NCBI GenBank assembly: GCA_944470555.2
Contig: OX104127.1
Location: 45,994,934 to 46,058,933 of the forward strand
Direction of reading: 5' to 3'
DNA: 64,000 bases
Source of the DNA: Heterobilharzia americana
Lineage: Eukaryota; Platyhelminthes; Trematoda; Strigeidida; Schistosomatidae
Part shown: one piece after another, positions 53,801-56,750 of the stretch
How positions within the stretch are numbered: the first letter of the stretch is position 1
Layout of the letters: every line of letters begins with the position of its first letter
Position numbers and translations under genes: made by a program
Notes under the pieces: model-generated
The model's input: the letters and a program-made list of their open reading frames with translations, nothing else
Database searches by the model: none
Told to the model about the DNA's origin: nothing

Positions 53801-54655
53801 ATGATAACTGTTAATCTTGCAGTCGAACTCCCGTGTTTCATAATCTGTTCCATATGAAAATGATTCTACTAGTCATAATCAAGTGTTCTCTTCGCCTAAC
53901 TAAATTACTTTCCATGTAACCTAAGTATTATATTTTATCAAACTGTAACTTATGAACTAGATTTTAACGGTTGATGAGCATGGAAAATATAGGCTGTTGA
54001 TTACAACTGTTTGTGCCTTAGCCTAATTATTGTTTGAAACCTAAGCTGCCTGATAACCAACATACTGATAATTTATAAAACTCAGGGTCTAACAATATCG
54101 TAGATCTTACTTATGGGAAATACACGGCACCAGGATAATAGGATTTGTAACTTTTAAATCAACTTATAGGTTAAACACATCTATGGTAATGATGTTTATT
54201 TTGAGTTATATTGATATACATGTTTTCCGTATCACAGTTTTGTGATCATATTCCATTTAGCATTCAGTATATGTATCATCACTAATATGCTTATGTTTTT
54301 GTCACTTTTTATTATTCAGATATCGCTTGTTTGTTCTCAAGTTCCTGGATGTACTTTATCTGAAGCTCATTGGGCTTTATTACATGTCATGAATCCATTT
54401 TCCCCTGTTATACCCCAATTAATCGTGCCTCCAATTCCCTGTACTGCACCTGTGGTAACTTGGAGAACCAGATTTGATCGAACTAGTGCTTGGCGTGTAA
54501 ACTTGGCTGTTCGTCTTTTGTCTGTTTGTCGTCTTTACCAGTTAAGTTTGATAAACTGGGACTCATGTTGTGAAATAATTAGCGCATTCAATTGGCAACT
54601 TGAACCTGCAGCTGATTGGATTCTTGATCATATGACACCTAGTTGTTTTATTTAA
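563..54655 (+). CDS. TNK2: ACK/TNK2-like non-receptor tyrosine kinase, 3' part of gene (10 exons seen, N-lobe outside window)
   Basis: This is the overall gene model. Exons: 563-954, 7902-8175, 10101-10296, 11786-11888, 22051-22496, 25411-25808, 25990-26578, 29904-30001, 46697-46770, 54320-54655. All have AG acceptors and GT donors. Domain order (kinase, SH3, ISQP block, long disordered tail, UBA-like C-terminus) is that of the ACK family, which in animals acts as a cytoplasmic tyrosine kinase linked to Cdc42 signalling, clathrin traffic and receptor turnover. I could not recognise a CRIB (Cdc42-binding) motif. Leaving out the 98-nt exon, the coding sequence is 2808 nt, exactly 936 codons with the stop. 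Introns reach about 16.7 kb and are full of transposable elements. Family assignment is from sequence resemblance; the cellular role in this organism is inferred. Confidence 0.9.
955..2299 (+). other. Intron segment with no recognised feature
   Basis: Starts with donor gtaagt. Short open frames here have no recognisable protein features. No repeat family was recognised. Confidence 0.5.
2300..5092 (+). mobile_element. Degraded SR2/RTE-like non-LTR retrotransposon
   Basis: A heavily decayed copy in sense orientation. Near 2740 a frame reads [14 protein letters not shown], the linker between endonuclease and RT in these elements. Near 4060 [12 protein letters not shown] corresponds to the RT motif C region L.YADDI.L.GE with the first catalytic Asp changed to Thr. 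Near 4235 [13 protein letters not shown] is the FTYLGS block, and ARTED-like C-terminal text follows with many stops. From 4600 the 3' tail matches another copy at about 32080-32660. A tRNA-like SINE lies within it at 3245. No intact coding remains. The 5' limit is uncertain. Confidence 0.65.
3245..3395 (+). repeat. tRNA-derived SINE (family I)
   Basis: Begins ggagctgtatctcattggtt and has a B-box-like gggttcgaaccccgct followed by ctaccgaggtttgggtagcc and a shared tail ending near acaaggttgttgag. The same architecture recurs at 10780, 30080, 32195, 38460 and 60812. The split A/B-box layout suggests RNA polymerase III origin. Confidence 0.7.
5093..5730 (+). other. Intron segment with no recognised feature
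   Basis: AT-rich, no open frame or repeat recognised. Confidence 0.45.
5731..6075 (+). mobile_element. Candidate solo LTR
   Basis: A 345-bp block starts TGTTACGATC and ends CCCCTAACA, giving a 5-bp terminal inverted repeat TGTTA/TAACA of the TG...CA type used by LTR retrotransposons. It has an internal stretch of AT-rich and promoter-like text (TATATAT at about 5888, AATAAA-like words near 6030). No gag/pol sequence or primer-binding site follows, so it would be a solo LTR. Flanking pentamers atata and gtgta match only in part, so a target duplication is not demonstrated. Confidence 0.5.
6076..6720 (+). other. Intron segment with no recognised feature
   Basis: Contains a 68-codon open frame at 6433-6639 with no family resemblance; treated as chance. 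Confidence 0.45.
6790..7260 (+). mobile_element. SR2/RTE-like retrotransposon fragment (C-terminal coding end)
   Basis: Broken frames match the post-RT end of SR2-like elements: the block around cataccattgctcgc...ggtggaatcaccgtgtgagc reads [18 protein letters not shown], followed by [17 protein letters not shown] and [14 protein letters not shown]. The same segment occurs at 15620, 27366, 33342 and 44530. Several stops and frame breaks. Confidence 0.7.
7520..7715 (-). mobile_element. SR2/RTE-like fragment, C-terminal tail
   Basis: The minus-strand frame reads [20 protein letters not shown], then [18 protein letters not shown], resembling the GWKK.RGGQT..W...LKSLTSSLSHVGRCRLPGW tail of SR2-like elements. 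It lies in opposite orientation to the fragment at 6790 and ends about 190 bp before an ACK exon. Confidence 0.6.
7902..8175 (+). CDS. TNK2: ACK-like kinase exon: C-lobe (APE to alpha-I)
   Basis: After acceptor ttttctag the first base completes Trp, giving [12 protein letters not shown], the kinase APE segment. It is followed by [17 protein letters not shown] (subdomain IX, invariant Asp), [15 protein letters not shown], and [10 protein letters not shown] (subdomain XI, invariant Arg). This completes the kinase domain at about residue 222. The donor is gtaag at 8176 and the exon ends in phase 0. The open frame continues a short way on both sides, but those extensions are intron. Confidence 0.93.
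8176..8984 (+). other. Intron segment with no recognised feature
   Basis: Starts with donor gtaag. Nothing recognised. Confidence 0.45.
8985..9240 (+). mobile_element. RTE-type retrotransposon 3' end with TAA tail
   Basis: Matches the last about 250 bp of the - strand element ending at 39333 and the one ending at 56048. Shared blocks are gacatcacgtgccaggccctcgagtgg and ggaacccaaggga, followed by a short (TAA/TAATGA)n tail. 5'-truncated copies with microsatellite-like tails are typical of the RTE clade. Confidence 0.75.
9241..10100 (+). other. Intron segment with no recognised feature
   Basis: AT-rich; ends at acceptor cttaacacag. Confidence 0.45.
10101..10296 (+). CDS. TNK2: ACK-like kinase exon: SH3 domain
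   Basis: Acceptor cttaacacag, phase 0. The 65 codons are an SH3 domain placed directly after the kinase domain, the arrangement typical of ACK (most other tyrosine kinases have SH3 first). Visible SH3 features are [13 protein letters not shown] (RT loop end and diverging turn), the tandem FWWCGQN (binding Trp), and GSFPRGIV with the conserved Gly, Pro and Val. The usual ALYDY motif is replaced by ATQNLDEAD, as is common in ACK proteins. The exon ends in phase 1 before gtaagt. It likely binds proline-rich partners or the tail of the same protein. Confidence 0.93.
10668..10701 (+). repeat. Half copy of hairpin repeat M2
   Basis: The sequence tatactgggtgatggttgaa matches one arm of the perfect-looking hairpin at 26617-26699. 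Only one arm is present. Confidence 0.5.
10780..10955 (+). repeat. tRNA-derived SINE (family I)
   Basis: ggagctgtggtttgttggtt head, B-box-like cgggttttcgaattccactc, then ctaccgaggtttgggcatcc and a tail with gatgtggctcattgcctgcc. Same family as 3245. Confidence 0.7.
11431..11518. repeat. Short inverted-repeat (MITE-like) element M1
   Basis: Left arm gagtgactttaaaggctgcc and right arm ggtgacctttaaagtcactc are inverted, the pairing extending through caactgctg/cagcagttg, about 32 bp per arm around a 22-bp centre. A longer diverged relative lies at 24520-24660. No coding capacity; a non-autonomous foldback element is the simplest reading. Confidence 0.65.
11786..11888 (+). CDS. TNK2: ACK-like kinase exon: conserved block after SH3
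   Basis: This short exon (103 nt, phase 1 in, phase 2 out) encodes [16 protein letters not shown], which resembles the ISQP...SFIHTGH segment just C-terminal to the SH3 domain in vertebrate ACK1. The remaining residues are Ser/Asn-rich. Acceptor tgtag at 11785, donor gtgagt at 11889. It is too short for long-ORF searches, but the family match and phase fit on both sides make it secure. Confidence 0.85.
12402..12582 (+). repeat. Sm-alpha-like tRNA-derived SINE (family II) with hammerhead core
   Basis: tRNA-like head with a degraded A box (tcggtggaccagtgtataat) and B box (gccggtttcgagtcttagtg), then a hammerhead motif. CTGACGA is at 12517-12523, a stem II gc(c)tc...gagc with one bulged C, GAAA at 12538-12541, and GTC at 12547-12549 as predicted cleavage triplet. 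Stem I is cccgg with ctggat. Both conserved boxes fit CUGANGA and GAAA, making this the best-preserved copy in the window. Sm-alpha SINEs of schistosomes are known to encode hammerhead ribozymes; activity of this copy is not known. Confidence 0.75.
12590..15140 (+). other. Intron segment with no confident feature
   Basis: AT-rich. Contains a hydrophobic 84-codon open frame at 13486-13740 and a 64-codon one at 14190-14384, both without recognisable features. A weak tRNA-like SINE trace (gctggcttagacagttattc) is near 14631. Confidence 0.4.
15150..15711 (+). mobile_element. SR2/RTE-like fragment, 5' side of a nested insertion
   Basis: Broken frames include [17 protein letters not shown] (RT motif C, ADD kept) near 15225, then TTSLT.. 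near the FTYLGS position, and [14 protein letters not shown] near 15660. The match stops abruptly at 15711 where a Penelope-like element on the other strand begins. A matching tail resumes near 18200, so this copy seems split by the insertion. Confidence 0.65.
15712..17985 (-). mobile_element. Penelope-like element PLE2, near full-length but dead
   Basis: Read on the - strand: N-terminal region (17980-17492) with [20 protein letters not shown], then an RT. Motif A reads ISSNVTA followed by a stop, where an intact PLE has FDVT, so the catalytic Asp is Asn. [15 protein letters not shown] (motif B) is near 16900. [11 protein letters not shown] replaces the W.RYVDDTF of motif C, so both catalytic Asp are lost. 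The linker reads [17 protein letters not shown], then, one base out of frame, [21 protein letters not shown], the GIY-YIG endonuclease with Y of YIG changed to H. At least three frame breaks. The 3' end carries a hammerhead-like motif. It lies inside an SR2-like copy. Confidence 0.82.
15735..15795 (-). ncRNA. Hammerhead-like motif at PLE2 3' end
   Basis: On the - strand CTGATGA (15771-15777 complement) is followed by a stem TCGTC/GACGA with a six-base loop and GAAA (15748-15751 complement). Stem III would be very short (AGC/TT), as reported for hammerheads of Penelope-like elements, which are thought to act as dimers. The copy at 48860-48915 has the same bases. Structure is inferred by eye. 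Confidence 0.5.
18200..18542 (+). mobile_element. SR2/RTE-like 3' tail, far side of the nested PLE
   Basis: Contains ggggtcgccaagataatagt, the ggtgaggtgg...aaaa..ttggtc region and the 3' UTR block tcactcgttgacatgttctg followed by ttgttctttgtgtagtactg. The same tail occurs at 27740 and 33720. Confidence 0.65.
18545..19164 (+). other. Intron segment with no recognised feature
   Basis: AT-rich; nothing recognised. Confidence 0.45.
19165..19330 (-). repeat. Family II SINE fragment with decayed hammerhead
   Basis: Minus strand reads CTGACAA, a stem gtcccaaataagat, GGAA, then gcgtcctggatccctctgct and tagccacaacc. Position G8 of the first box and the GAAA are both mutated, so it should be inactive. 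Stem I is still well matched (acccag with ctggat). Confidence 0.65.
19335..20940 (+). other. Intron segment with no recognised feature
   Basis: AT-rich; no open frame with family resemblance, no repeat recognised. Confidence 0.45.
20946..21208 (+). mobile_element. Inverted-repeat element with hammerhead signature
   Basis: Arms of about 58 bp (20946-21005 and 21150-21208) are inverted with few mismatches; the best block is gtgtttgaaataagaaattc and its complement. Between them are an (AT)n tract and, just inside the right arm, CTGAAGA (21119-21125), a 7-bp stem gctcgga/tccgtgc with one T-T mismatch, and GAAA (21148-21151). Flanking atttcc/ggaatt can pair as stem I. It may be a Penelope-like terminus or an independent foldback element; no coding sequence. 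Confidence 0.6.
21069..21099. repeat. (AT)n microsatellite
   Basis: Uninterrupted TA repeat, 31 bp, inside the inverted-repeat element. Confidence 0.95.
21215..22050 (+). other. Intron segment with no recognised feature
   Basis: AT-rich, ending in the pyrimidine tract and acceptor of the exon at 22051. Confidence 0.45.
22051..22496 (+). CDS. TNK2: ACK-like kinase exon: unstructured linker with acidic cluster
   Basis: Acceptor ctttgttcag at 22050; the first base completes Glu from the previous exon and the frame runs for 148 codons. The sequence starts [12 protein letters not shown] and includes an acidic run [17 protein letters not shown]. No named domain is visible. In other ACK proteins this region contains a Cdc42-binding CRIB motif, but I see no convincing match. 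Donor gtaaag at 22497, phase 1 out. Exon status rests on splice sites, phase continuity and the long open frame between AT-rich intron sequence. Confidence 0.82.
22497..23905 (+). other. Intron segment with no confident feature
   Basis: Donor gtaaag at the start. A weak tRNA-like or SINE-like trace lies near 22705-22800. No coding evidence. Confidence 0.4.
24520..24660. repeat. MITE-like inverted repeat M1, longer copy
   Basis: Left arm agtgacttcaaaggccactc... and right arm ...gggtgacctttagagtcact are inverted and match the 11431-11518 element, with a longer unique centre. Confidence 0.6.
24610..24689 (+). repeat. Direct repeat, copy 1 (right arm of M1 plus flank)
   Basis: An 80-bp block beginning gaactatagttagttacttc recurs with no visible change at 24840-24919. 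A second shared block, ggagttctcatgttgtagaa with agaatcaataagcaatcag, occurs at about 23927 and 24804, so the two places share more than one segment. Confidence 0.8.
24840..24919 (+). repeat. Direct repeat, copy 2
   Basis: Second copy of the block at 24610-24689, 230 bp downstream, joined directly to the caataagcaatcag block. Confidence 0.8.
25411..25808 (+). CDS. TNK2: ACK-like kinase exon: Pro/Ser/Asn-rich tail, part 1
   Basis: Acceptor actttcatag; phase 1 in (completes Val), phase 0 out at gtaagt. The exon encodes [18 protein letters not shown], then a polar Ser/Lys/Asn-rich stretch, and closes with [23 protein letters not shown]. The PPPPGP and IPDPPIFTP segments are candidate SH3 or WW ligands. 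The tail of vertebrate ACK1 is likewise proline-rich. The Met at 25434 is internal, not a start, because the frame is open through the acceptor. Confidence 0.85.
25990..26578 (+). CDS. TNK2: ACK-like kinase exon: tail with NPF motifs
   Basis: Acceptor ctttactag, phase 0; 196 codons plus one base. It starts [15 protein letters not shown]. Three NPF tripeptides occur (in [15 protein letters not shown] and DNPFDLN), with a fourth in the last exon. NPF is the classical ligand of EH domains in endocytic adaptors, which suits the known clathrin/endocytosis link of ACK; this is inference. The rest is Asn/Ser-rich and probably disordered. Donor gtaagt at 26579 splits a codon: a T here plus GT of the 29904 exon makes Cys, or plus AT of the 46697 exon makes Tyr. 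Confidence 0.87.
26617..26699. repeat. Hairpin repeat M2 right after an exon
   Basis: Arms tatactgggtgatgattgaa...gatgaaaatc and gattttcatc...ttcaatcatc-type complement ending cccagtata form a near-perfect hairpin of about 34 bp per arm around a 13-bp loop. It begins about 38 nt inside the intron after the exon ending at 26578. A single arm occurs at 10668. Confidence 0.7.
27290..27927 (+). mobile_element. SR2/RTE-like fragment, direct-repeat copy 1
   Basis: C-terminal coding end of an SR2-like element with frame breaks: [16 protein letters not shown] near 27390, then TRQERId.., [25 protein letters not shown] and the 3' UTR with ctcgttgacatgttctgaat. From 27366 to 27927 it is nearly identical to 33342-33906, differing by single-base indels. 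Confidence 0.75.
27930..29903 (+). other. Intron segment with one unexplained open frame
   Basis: Includes an open frame at 28690-29112 following a good acceptor-like ctcttttttag at 28659. In the phase available from the exon ending at 26578 a stop occurs after 35 codons, so it is not accepted as a normal exon. Otherwise AT-rich with nothing recognised. Confidence 0.4.
29904..30001 (+). CDS. TNK2: ACK-like kinase exon, probably alternative
   Basis: Acceptor ccttttcaag, donor gtaagt at 30002. Read in the phase given by the exon ending at 26578, it is open and encodes [18 protein letters not shown], then LNPIYTPTK, similar in style to the YTP-containing tail exons. It ends in phase 0, whereas the next recognised exon (46697) needs phase 1, so including it breaks the reading frame unless a further exon of length 3n+1 lies between. 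It may be a cassette exon or have an unseen micro-exon partner. Confidence 0.68.
30080..30240 (+). repeat. tRNA-derived SINE (family I), diverged
   Basis: Head tgactcattgttttaagcac, B-box-like ccaggttcatatcccggtgc, then ttaggtttggaaaaccg and ccctcacaaaataagtcgaa as in other copies. Confidence 0.55.
30373..30440 (-). ncRNA. Hairpin followed by GAAAC at PLE1 3' end, hammerhead-like
   Basis: Minus strand: gagca-ataattta-tgctc stem-loop directly followed by GAAAC, with tgattac/gtaatca complementary on either side. The 5' box reads attatga rather than CUGANGA, so the match to a hammerhead is incomplete. It lies immediately past the ORF stop. Confidence 0.35.
30425..32011 (-). mobile_element. Penelope-like element PLE1 with open RT + GIY-YIG frame (528 aa)
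   Basis: An uninterrupted 528-codon frame. The RT has motif [13 protein letters not shown], motif [19 protein letters not shown], motif [12 protein letters not shown] with both Asp intact, and [10 protein letters not shown] plus [13 protein letters not shown], all typical of Penelope-like RTs. After a basic, Asn/Thr-rich linker, [17 protein letters not shown] and the GIY-YIG endonuclease follow: [27 protein letters not shown] and a downstream ESLFI Glu. The frame begins within the RT N-terminal part (full elements start about 200 residues earlier), so it is 5' truncated; its upstream side runs into SR2-like sequence near 32040. Lack of stops suggests a recent insertion. It sits antisense in an ACK intron. 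Confidence 0.9.
32080..32850 (+). mobile_element. SR2/RTE-like 3' tail region with inserted SINE
   Basis: The tail text cgtcgcgtagtaatagctga and tatcgcattttt...tttctatgtctttctacgac matches 4610-5000. The family I SINE at 32195 lies within. The 3' part near 32740-32820 shares tatccacttg...tttatgta with other SR2 tails. Confidence 0.55.
32195..32370 (+). repeat. tRNA-derived SINE (family I)
   Basis: Head tggaactgtagctgattggt, B-box-like cgagttcgaataccggatca, then aactaaggttcggaaaacca, ending acaaggttgctgag, as at 3245. Confidence 0.65.
33135..33906 (+). mobile_element. SR2/RTE-like fragment, direct-repeat copy 2
   Basis: Extends further 5' than its partner: gcagctcgaacggggtggtt, then cgtcacctgtggcgccggcg (the RHLWRRRDI region) and ctgtcctgttaacggctgag. 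From 33342 on it is almost identical to 27366-27927. Frames are interrupted. Confidence 0.75.
33910..36186 (+). other. Intron segment with no recognised feature
   Basis: Several short open frames without resemblance to known families. AT-rich. A possible [16 protein letters not shown] reading after an AG near 34833 was looked at as an exon but has no donor. Confidence 0.4.
36187..36310 (-). repeat. Family II SINE fragment with decayed hammerhead
   Basis: Minus strand: tatccag-TTGATGA-gtcccaaataggac-AAAA-ggcacgtcctgcattccact. The first C of box 1 and the G of GAAA are changed. Tail tgctagccaccc is typical of the family. Confidence 0.7.
36519..36579. repeat. (AT)n microsatellite
   Basis: Uninterrupted TA repeat, 61 bp. 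Confidence 0.97.
36585..38455 (+). other. Intron segment with no recognised feature
   Basis: AT-rich; no coding or repeat feature recognised. Confidence 0.45.
38460..38620 (+). repeat. tRNA-derived SINE (family I)
   Basis: Head ggagctgtggctcattaact, B-box-like caggttcgtgccccagtcca, then ctaagactttgacaagcagg and tcactagccctcaaacaata. Confidence 0.65.
38741..38830. repeat. (ATT)n microsatellite
   Basis: Thirty perfect ATT units. Such tracts also form the 3' tails of the RTE copies at 39333 and 56048, but no RTE coding text adjoins this one. Confidence 0.97.
39333..40812 (-). mobile_element. RTE-type non-LTR retrotransposon (element B), 5' truncated, frame-shifted
   Basis: Minus strand, 5' to 3': [21 protein letters not shown] and [16 protein letters not shown] (RT fingers); [20 protein letters not shown] (motif A, Asp kept); [19 protein letters not shown] (motif B); [12 protein letters not shown] (motif C, both Asp kept); then the thumb and [39 protein letters not shown] and a Trp-rich end ATWRRSC. 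The 3' end is a short TTA/TAA repeat. Frame breaks between 40279 and 40923 disable it. Its 5' side joins a different retroelement tail near 40800. Confidence 0.85.
40790..41496 (-). mobile_element. SR2-like element A, 3' coding end
   Basis: Minus strand, a 174-codon open frame (41444-40920) reads [83 protein letters not shown], the C-terminal region of SR2-like elements, followed after one stop by WMKDSCIGF and SRL.G. The text then switches to element B. The whole A-B junction recurs inverted at 51133-52111. Confidence 0.8.
41573..41760 (-). repeat. Family II SINE with decayed hammerhead
   Basis: Minus strand: tRNA-like head with gcgctctggtgtttgaattg and ggtgctgggttcgaatatca, then atccag-CTGATAA-gtctcaaagaaaac and gctctgaattccactg. 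Box 1 has G8 changed to A and the second box is lost. Confidence 0.65.
41856..42262 (+). repeat. Family II SINE, interrupted
   Basis: tRNA-like head (cgtagctcagcgctgtagtg, ccgagttccagtgagaa) at 41866-41945 and the 3' part gatgaaacgcgtgctgaatt with ctgctagccactatctatca at 42210-42262, separated by about 250 bp of other sequence. Hammerhead box 1 is missing. Confidence 0.5.
42265..43380 (+). other. Intron segment with no recognised feature
   Basis: Nothing recognised. Confidence 0.45.
43381..43790. repeat. Family III tRNA-like SINEs, head-to-head pair, with hammerhead remnant
   Basis: The minus-strand copy (43590-43381) has a tRNA-like head ggcttaataacgtgctggtc and cctagtttcaatccctggc, then a degraded hammerhead region with GAAA kept (gacgaaatagatgtccagtg) but box 1 lost. 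The plus-strand copy (43685-43790) has the same head (caacgtgctggccatggaac, acctgggttctatc) and stops there. The heads face each other with inverted blocks ccatatttcgtacttctgtc and gacagaagtaggaaatatgg. Confidence 0.55.
44382..45075 (+). mobile_element. SR2/RTE-like fragment, C-terminal coding end and 3' UTR
   Basis: Reads [57 protein letters not shown] and [17 protein letters not shown], the post-RT tail of SR2-like elements. This frame at 44525-44854 is open but lacks the RT. The 3' UTR with ttcacctgtttttgtatgaa follows. Confidence 0.75.
45080..46696 (+). other. Intron segment with no recognised feature
   Basis: AT-rich. Open frames of 60-80 codons around 45700-45977 show no family features. 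Confidence 0.45.
46697..46770 (+). CDS. TNK2: ACK-like kinase exon: linker before UBA region
   Basis: The exon follows ttttctcaag and precedes gtgagt. In the phase needed by the last exon it reads [24 protein letters not shown]. The other two frames contain stops or do not join. Spliced directly to the exon ending at 26578, the codon TAT is formed and the frame stays open to the gene's stop. No domain is recognised; it probably links the disordered tail to the UBA-like end. Confidence 0.75.
46771..47865 (+). other. Intron segment with no recognised feature
   Basis: Donor gtgagt at the start, then AT-rich sequence. Confidence 0.45.
47871..48935 (+). mobile_element. Penelope-like element PLE2, 5'-truncated copy, inverted relative to 15.7 kb
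   Basis: Starts within the RT just after motif C ([20 protein letters not shown]) and is nearly identical to 16783-15713 to the 3' end. It contains [34 protein letters not shown], then the same one-base frame break (extra G near 48366-48372, AAAGGGAT) before [15 protein letters not shown]. The GIY-YIG part runs to the stop near 48739. The 3' end carries the hammerhead-like motif and ends ccagctcagagaaca. No RT motifs A-C, so it is dead. Confidence 0.85.
48860..48915 (+). ncRNA. Hammerhead-like motif at PLE2 3' end
   Basis: CTGATGA at 48873-48879, stem tcgtc/gacga with loop, GAAA at 48899-48902, then gcttcacgatt; gtg/cac can close stem I. Same sequence as the - strand copy at 15735-15795. Confidence 0.5.
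48940..50100 (+). other. Intron segment with no recognised feature
   Basis: Nothing recognised. Confidence 0.45.
50103..50469. repeat. Family III foldback element with hammerhead remnants in both arms
   Basis: Arms 50103-50160 and 50411-50469 are inverted (catcagttggagaacc and ggttctccaactgatg). The left, minus-strand unit contains the tRNA-like head (ttcgatccataaccgggtgg) and a hammerhead region CTAAGGA-gtcccgtactaggac-GAGA-cagctgttcagtgc, in which stem I gtactg/cagtgc and stem II pair fully, but one base is changed in each conserved box. The right unit keeps only gacGAAAcatctgttcagtg. Confidence 0.6.
50475..51130 (+). other. Intron segment with no recognised feature
   Basis: Nothing recognised. 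Confidence 0.45.
51133..52111 (+). mobile_element. Inverted second copy of the element A / element B composite
   Basis: Nearly identical to 41496-40520 read on the other strand. It contains the same 174-codon frame (51180-51704), the same stop, and the same switch from A to B at about 51820-51840, then B up to CGPN where it stops at catgtgcggaccaaat. Unlike normal target-primed insertions it lacks the 3' end of B. Confidence 0.85.
52112..53145 (+). other. Intron segment with no recognised feature
   Basis: Contains a 93-codon open frame at 52363-52644 with no family features; judged chance. Confidence 0.45.
53151..53387. repeat. Family III foldback element, second locus
   Basis: Arms catcagttgaaaaact and tggttcttcagttgatg are inverted. 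The minus-strand unit has a tRNA-like head (gatcctgggttcggcctctg) and TTGAGAA-gtcccatactaggac-AAAA; both boxes are damaged. The plus-strand unit keeps actaagacGAAAcaggtgtt only. Same layout as 50103-50469. Confidence 0.6.
53390..54319 (+). other. Intron segment with no recognised feature
   Basis: AT-rich; ends at acceptor attattcag of the terminal exon. Confidence 0.45.
54320..54655 (+). CDS. TNK2: ACK-like kinase terminal exon: UBA-like C-terminus and stop
   Basis: Acceptor attattcag, phase 0. The segment [18 protein letters not shown] resembles the VHGVTTEECQAAL start of the vertebrate ACK1 UBA region. The stretch from [17 protein letters not shown] to [15 protein letters not shown] resembles the second helical half (Q.FGL....C..VL..FDWNLEQA). 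In ACK this region binds ubiquitin and influences degradation. About 50 residues, including an NPF and a Pro-rich stretch, separate the halves, which is longer than in vertebrates. The stop TAA ends at 54655. Confidence 0.9.
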   Translation: MSLVCSQVPGCTLSEAHWALLHVMNPFSPVIPQLIVPPIPCTAPVVTWRTRFDRTSAWRVNLAVRLLSVCRLYQLSLINWDSCCEIISAFNWQLEPAADWILDHMTPSCFI

Positions 54656-56046
54656 TTTTTCACTGTTTTTCTCAACTTTTTGTGTTAAGCACACACTTTG
54701 AATTGTTGAAATTGACTTTTGTTTTTTATGATCATTAGATTTCTCTCATCTTCATTCGAAAAAATGTCTTTTTCATCCAAATTTACTCCAATTGGACACA
54801 AATTGAGTTTTTGGATGGTAAGACAAATATGTCATTCACACCTAATGATTTCCTTTTCTTTTTTAAACTACTCATTTGCATAATAAGTAGTTCATTTCCT
54901 TATGTTTTGTTCATGATGCATTTCATCATACGATGTCTTAATTTTTCGCTCTTCACGCTTATTTTCGTTCTGTAAGGTTGTCATTTGCTAGGGTTGACTA
55001 ATCCATCTTTAAATGACAAAGAAATAGTTCAGGGAAACTTCTAGATTACACACTGCATCGTAGTGTAAGTTTCATTGTTTACCCAAGTTAAGTTTCCTTT
55101 GGTGCCTCGTTTTATAGAGTAAACAATCCATGTGGTCACTTTCTTTTATAGATGATTATTGTGTCACTTGTAAGTACAACTGCTTTGCTAATATGGTTTC
55201 TTCTTAGCTTACGAGGGCTAAAATCATACATAAAGCAGCCATGTTTTTTTTCATTGTCACATGTAAAGTTTCTTGCTATTGATATTATCTAGTCCCTATT
55301 TAGTCTGAGTTATACTCAAATTTAAATGTATCGATTCCATTTGATCGATTGATTGAAAGCACAGTGTATTCGTTTGATTCGAATGCTTTTGTTTAACGGT
55401 CTTGCAACTGCCACTGATCACTTATTTGTGTCTTTTTGTAATAAGCATTTGGCTAAATTTAAGAAAAGATGCTTGTCGTCTCATTGTGTTTATTCTTTTC
55501 GTTTGTTTTTTTGCGGGTTCTCGTTCATATGTTCACATGAAAAAAACTTTAAGGTATTTTTTCTCCATAGATTGAATTTTCTTTTATAGCGCTACGTATT
55601 CAGTCTTTTTGGTAATATTCAACTCCACATTATGTGGTCGTCGAACAGGTTTATCGGTTGATTGAATTGTGTAGCAGAAAGTTAAAAGAGGGAAGTCGAT
55701 TTCCGAATAACTTTTGGCCTTGGTTTTTATTCCGTTTGGTATTATCAAAAGAAGTCATTGGGTAAAATTTTCAACCCTAGCGTAGCTAAGCAGTTCAATC
55801 AGAGTTACAGTTACCCGACTATTTGAGCCGAATAGCATCCAGTTTGAAATAAAAGTGTTAACAACTTATTTTTATTGATTTGAAGAATATATAACATTCC
55901 TCTACGAAGTGACAGGACTTATAATAGACAATTAGTATTATCACGGTGAAGTATGGTGTATTTCTCGTCACTGTTATGAACTGCAAAGTTTGTGCTCTTT
56001 GTCTAATTTAAGTTGCTTCCAGTGCTCCAGAAACGAGTTCACTTGA

Positions 56047-56047
<1 letters not shown>
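54656..56047 (+). other. 3' flank or 3' UTR of the ACK-like gene
   Basis: AT- and T-rich sequence with no coding or repeat feature recognised except one AATAAA at 55848. Confidence 0.45.
55848..55853 (+). terminator. Candidate polyadenylation signal AATAAA
   Basis: This AATAAA is a clear hexamer downstream of the stop, about 1.2 kb away. Variant signals closer to the stop cannot be excluded, so this is a weak call. Confidence 0.3.
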
Positions 56048-56105
<58 letters not shown>

Positions 56106-56430
56106 GTCCCTTGGGTTCCTAATGGAACACAGGGCTTCAGTAGCATGTCTCCAGTGACCTCTGTTCTCTGAGATCTTTTGAACCTGGTTCCACGACAACC
56201 CAGAAGCTCTCATTTCTTCCTCGCACGATCTCCTCCATGTCACTCTCGGACGTCCAACTCGTCGCTTCCCATGGGGATTCCACTCGAGTGCTTGGCCTGA
56301 CGCGTGATGTCCCCAGTCGGCCTTCTCAGTGCATACCCAATCCATCTCCATTTCCTCCTGCATATTTGTTGGGGGGTAGGTTCTTGGCTGGTTCGTTCCC
56401 AGAGCTCCTTGTTGCTTATTCACTTGGTAT
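56048..56430 (-). mobile_element. RTE element B 3' end with long ATT tail
   Basis: The (ATT)n tract at 56048-56105 adjoins agtcccttgggttcctaatg, the 3' end seen at 39345 and 9205. Minus strand reads LGTNQPRTYPPTNMQEEMEM, then [15 protein letters not shown] and ATEALCSIRNPRD, an open 106-codon piece of the element's C-terminus. 5' truncated. Confidence 0.82.
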
Positions 56431-56750
56431 ACAGCACTAAATGTTATAATATCAATTTATCACTGTCGATAACCATCTTTTGCTCAATTTGTGCAAAATT
56501 CTTTCCCTCTTAAGTTAATCATTTGATGAAGTTGTGAAATTTCAGCTACTGAAACGGTATGGGCATTGTTTGCGCATGTTGAAGTACCACTTTCTTTGAC
56601 GTTTCATGCTAGCGAAAGTAGGATCGAGTTGGAAAAAGATTAAGAGTTATCAGATCAAGACGTAGAATCAGTCCATGATGTTTTCGCCTGTTGGTTGAAG
56701 TCATACAGTCTGTATAATCGCAGTCCATTAAACAATAGGAATGAATATTA

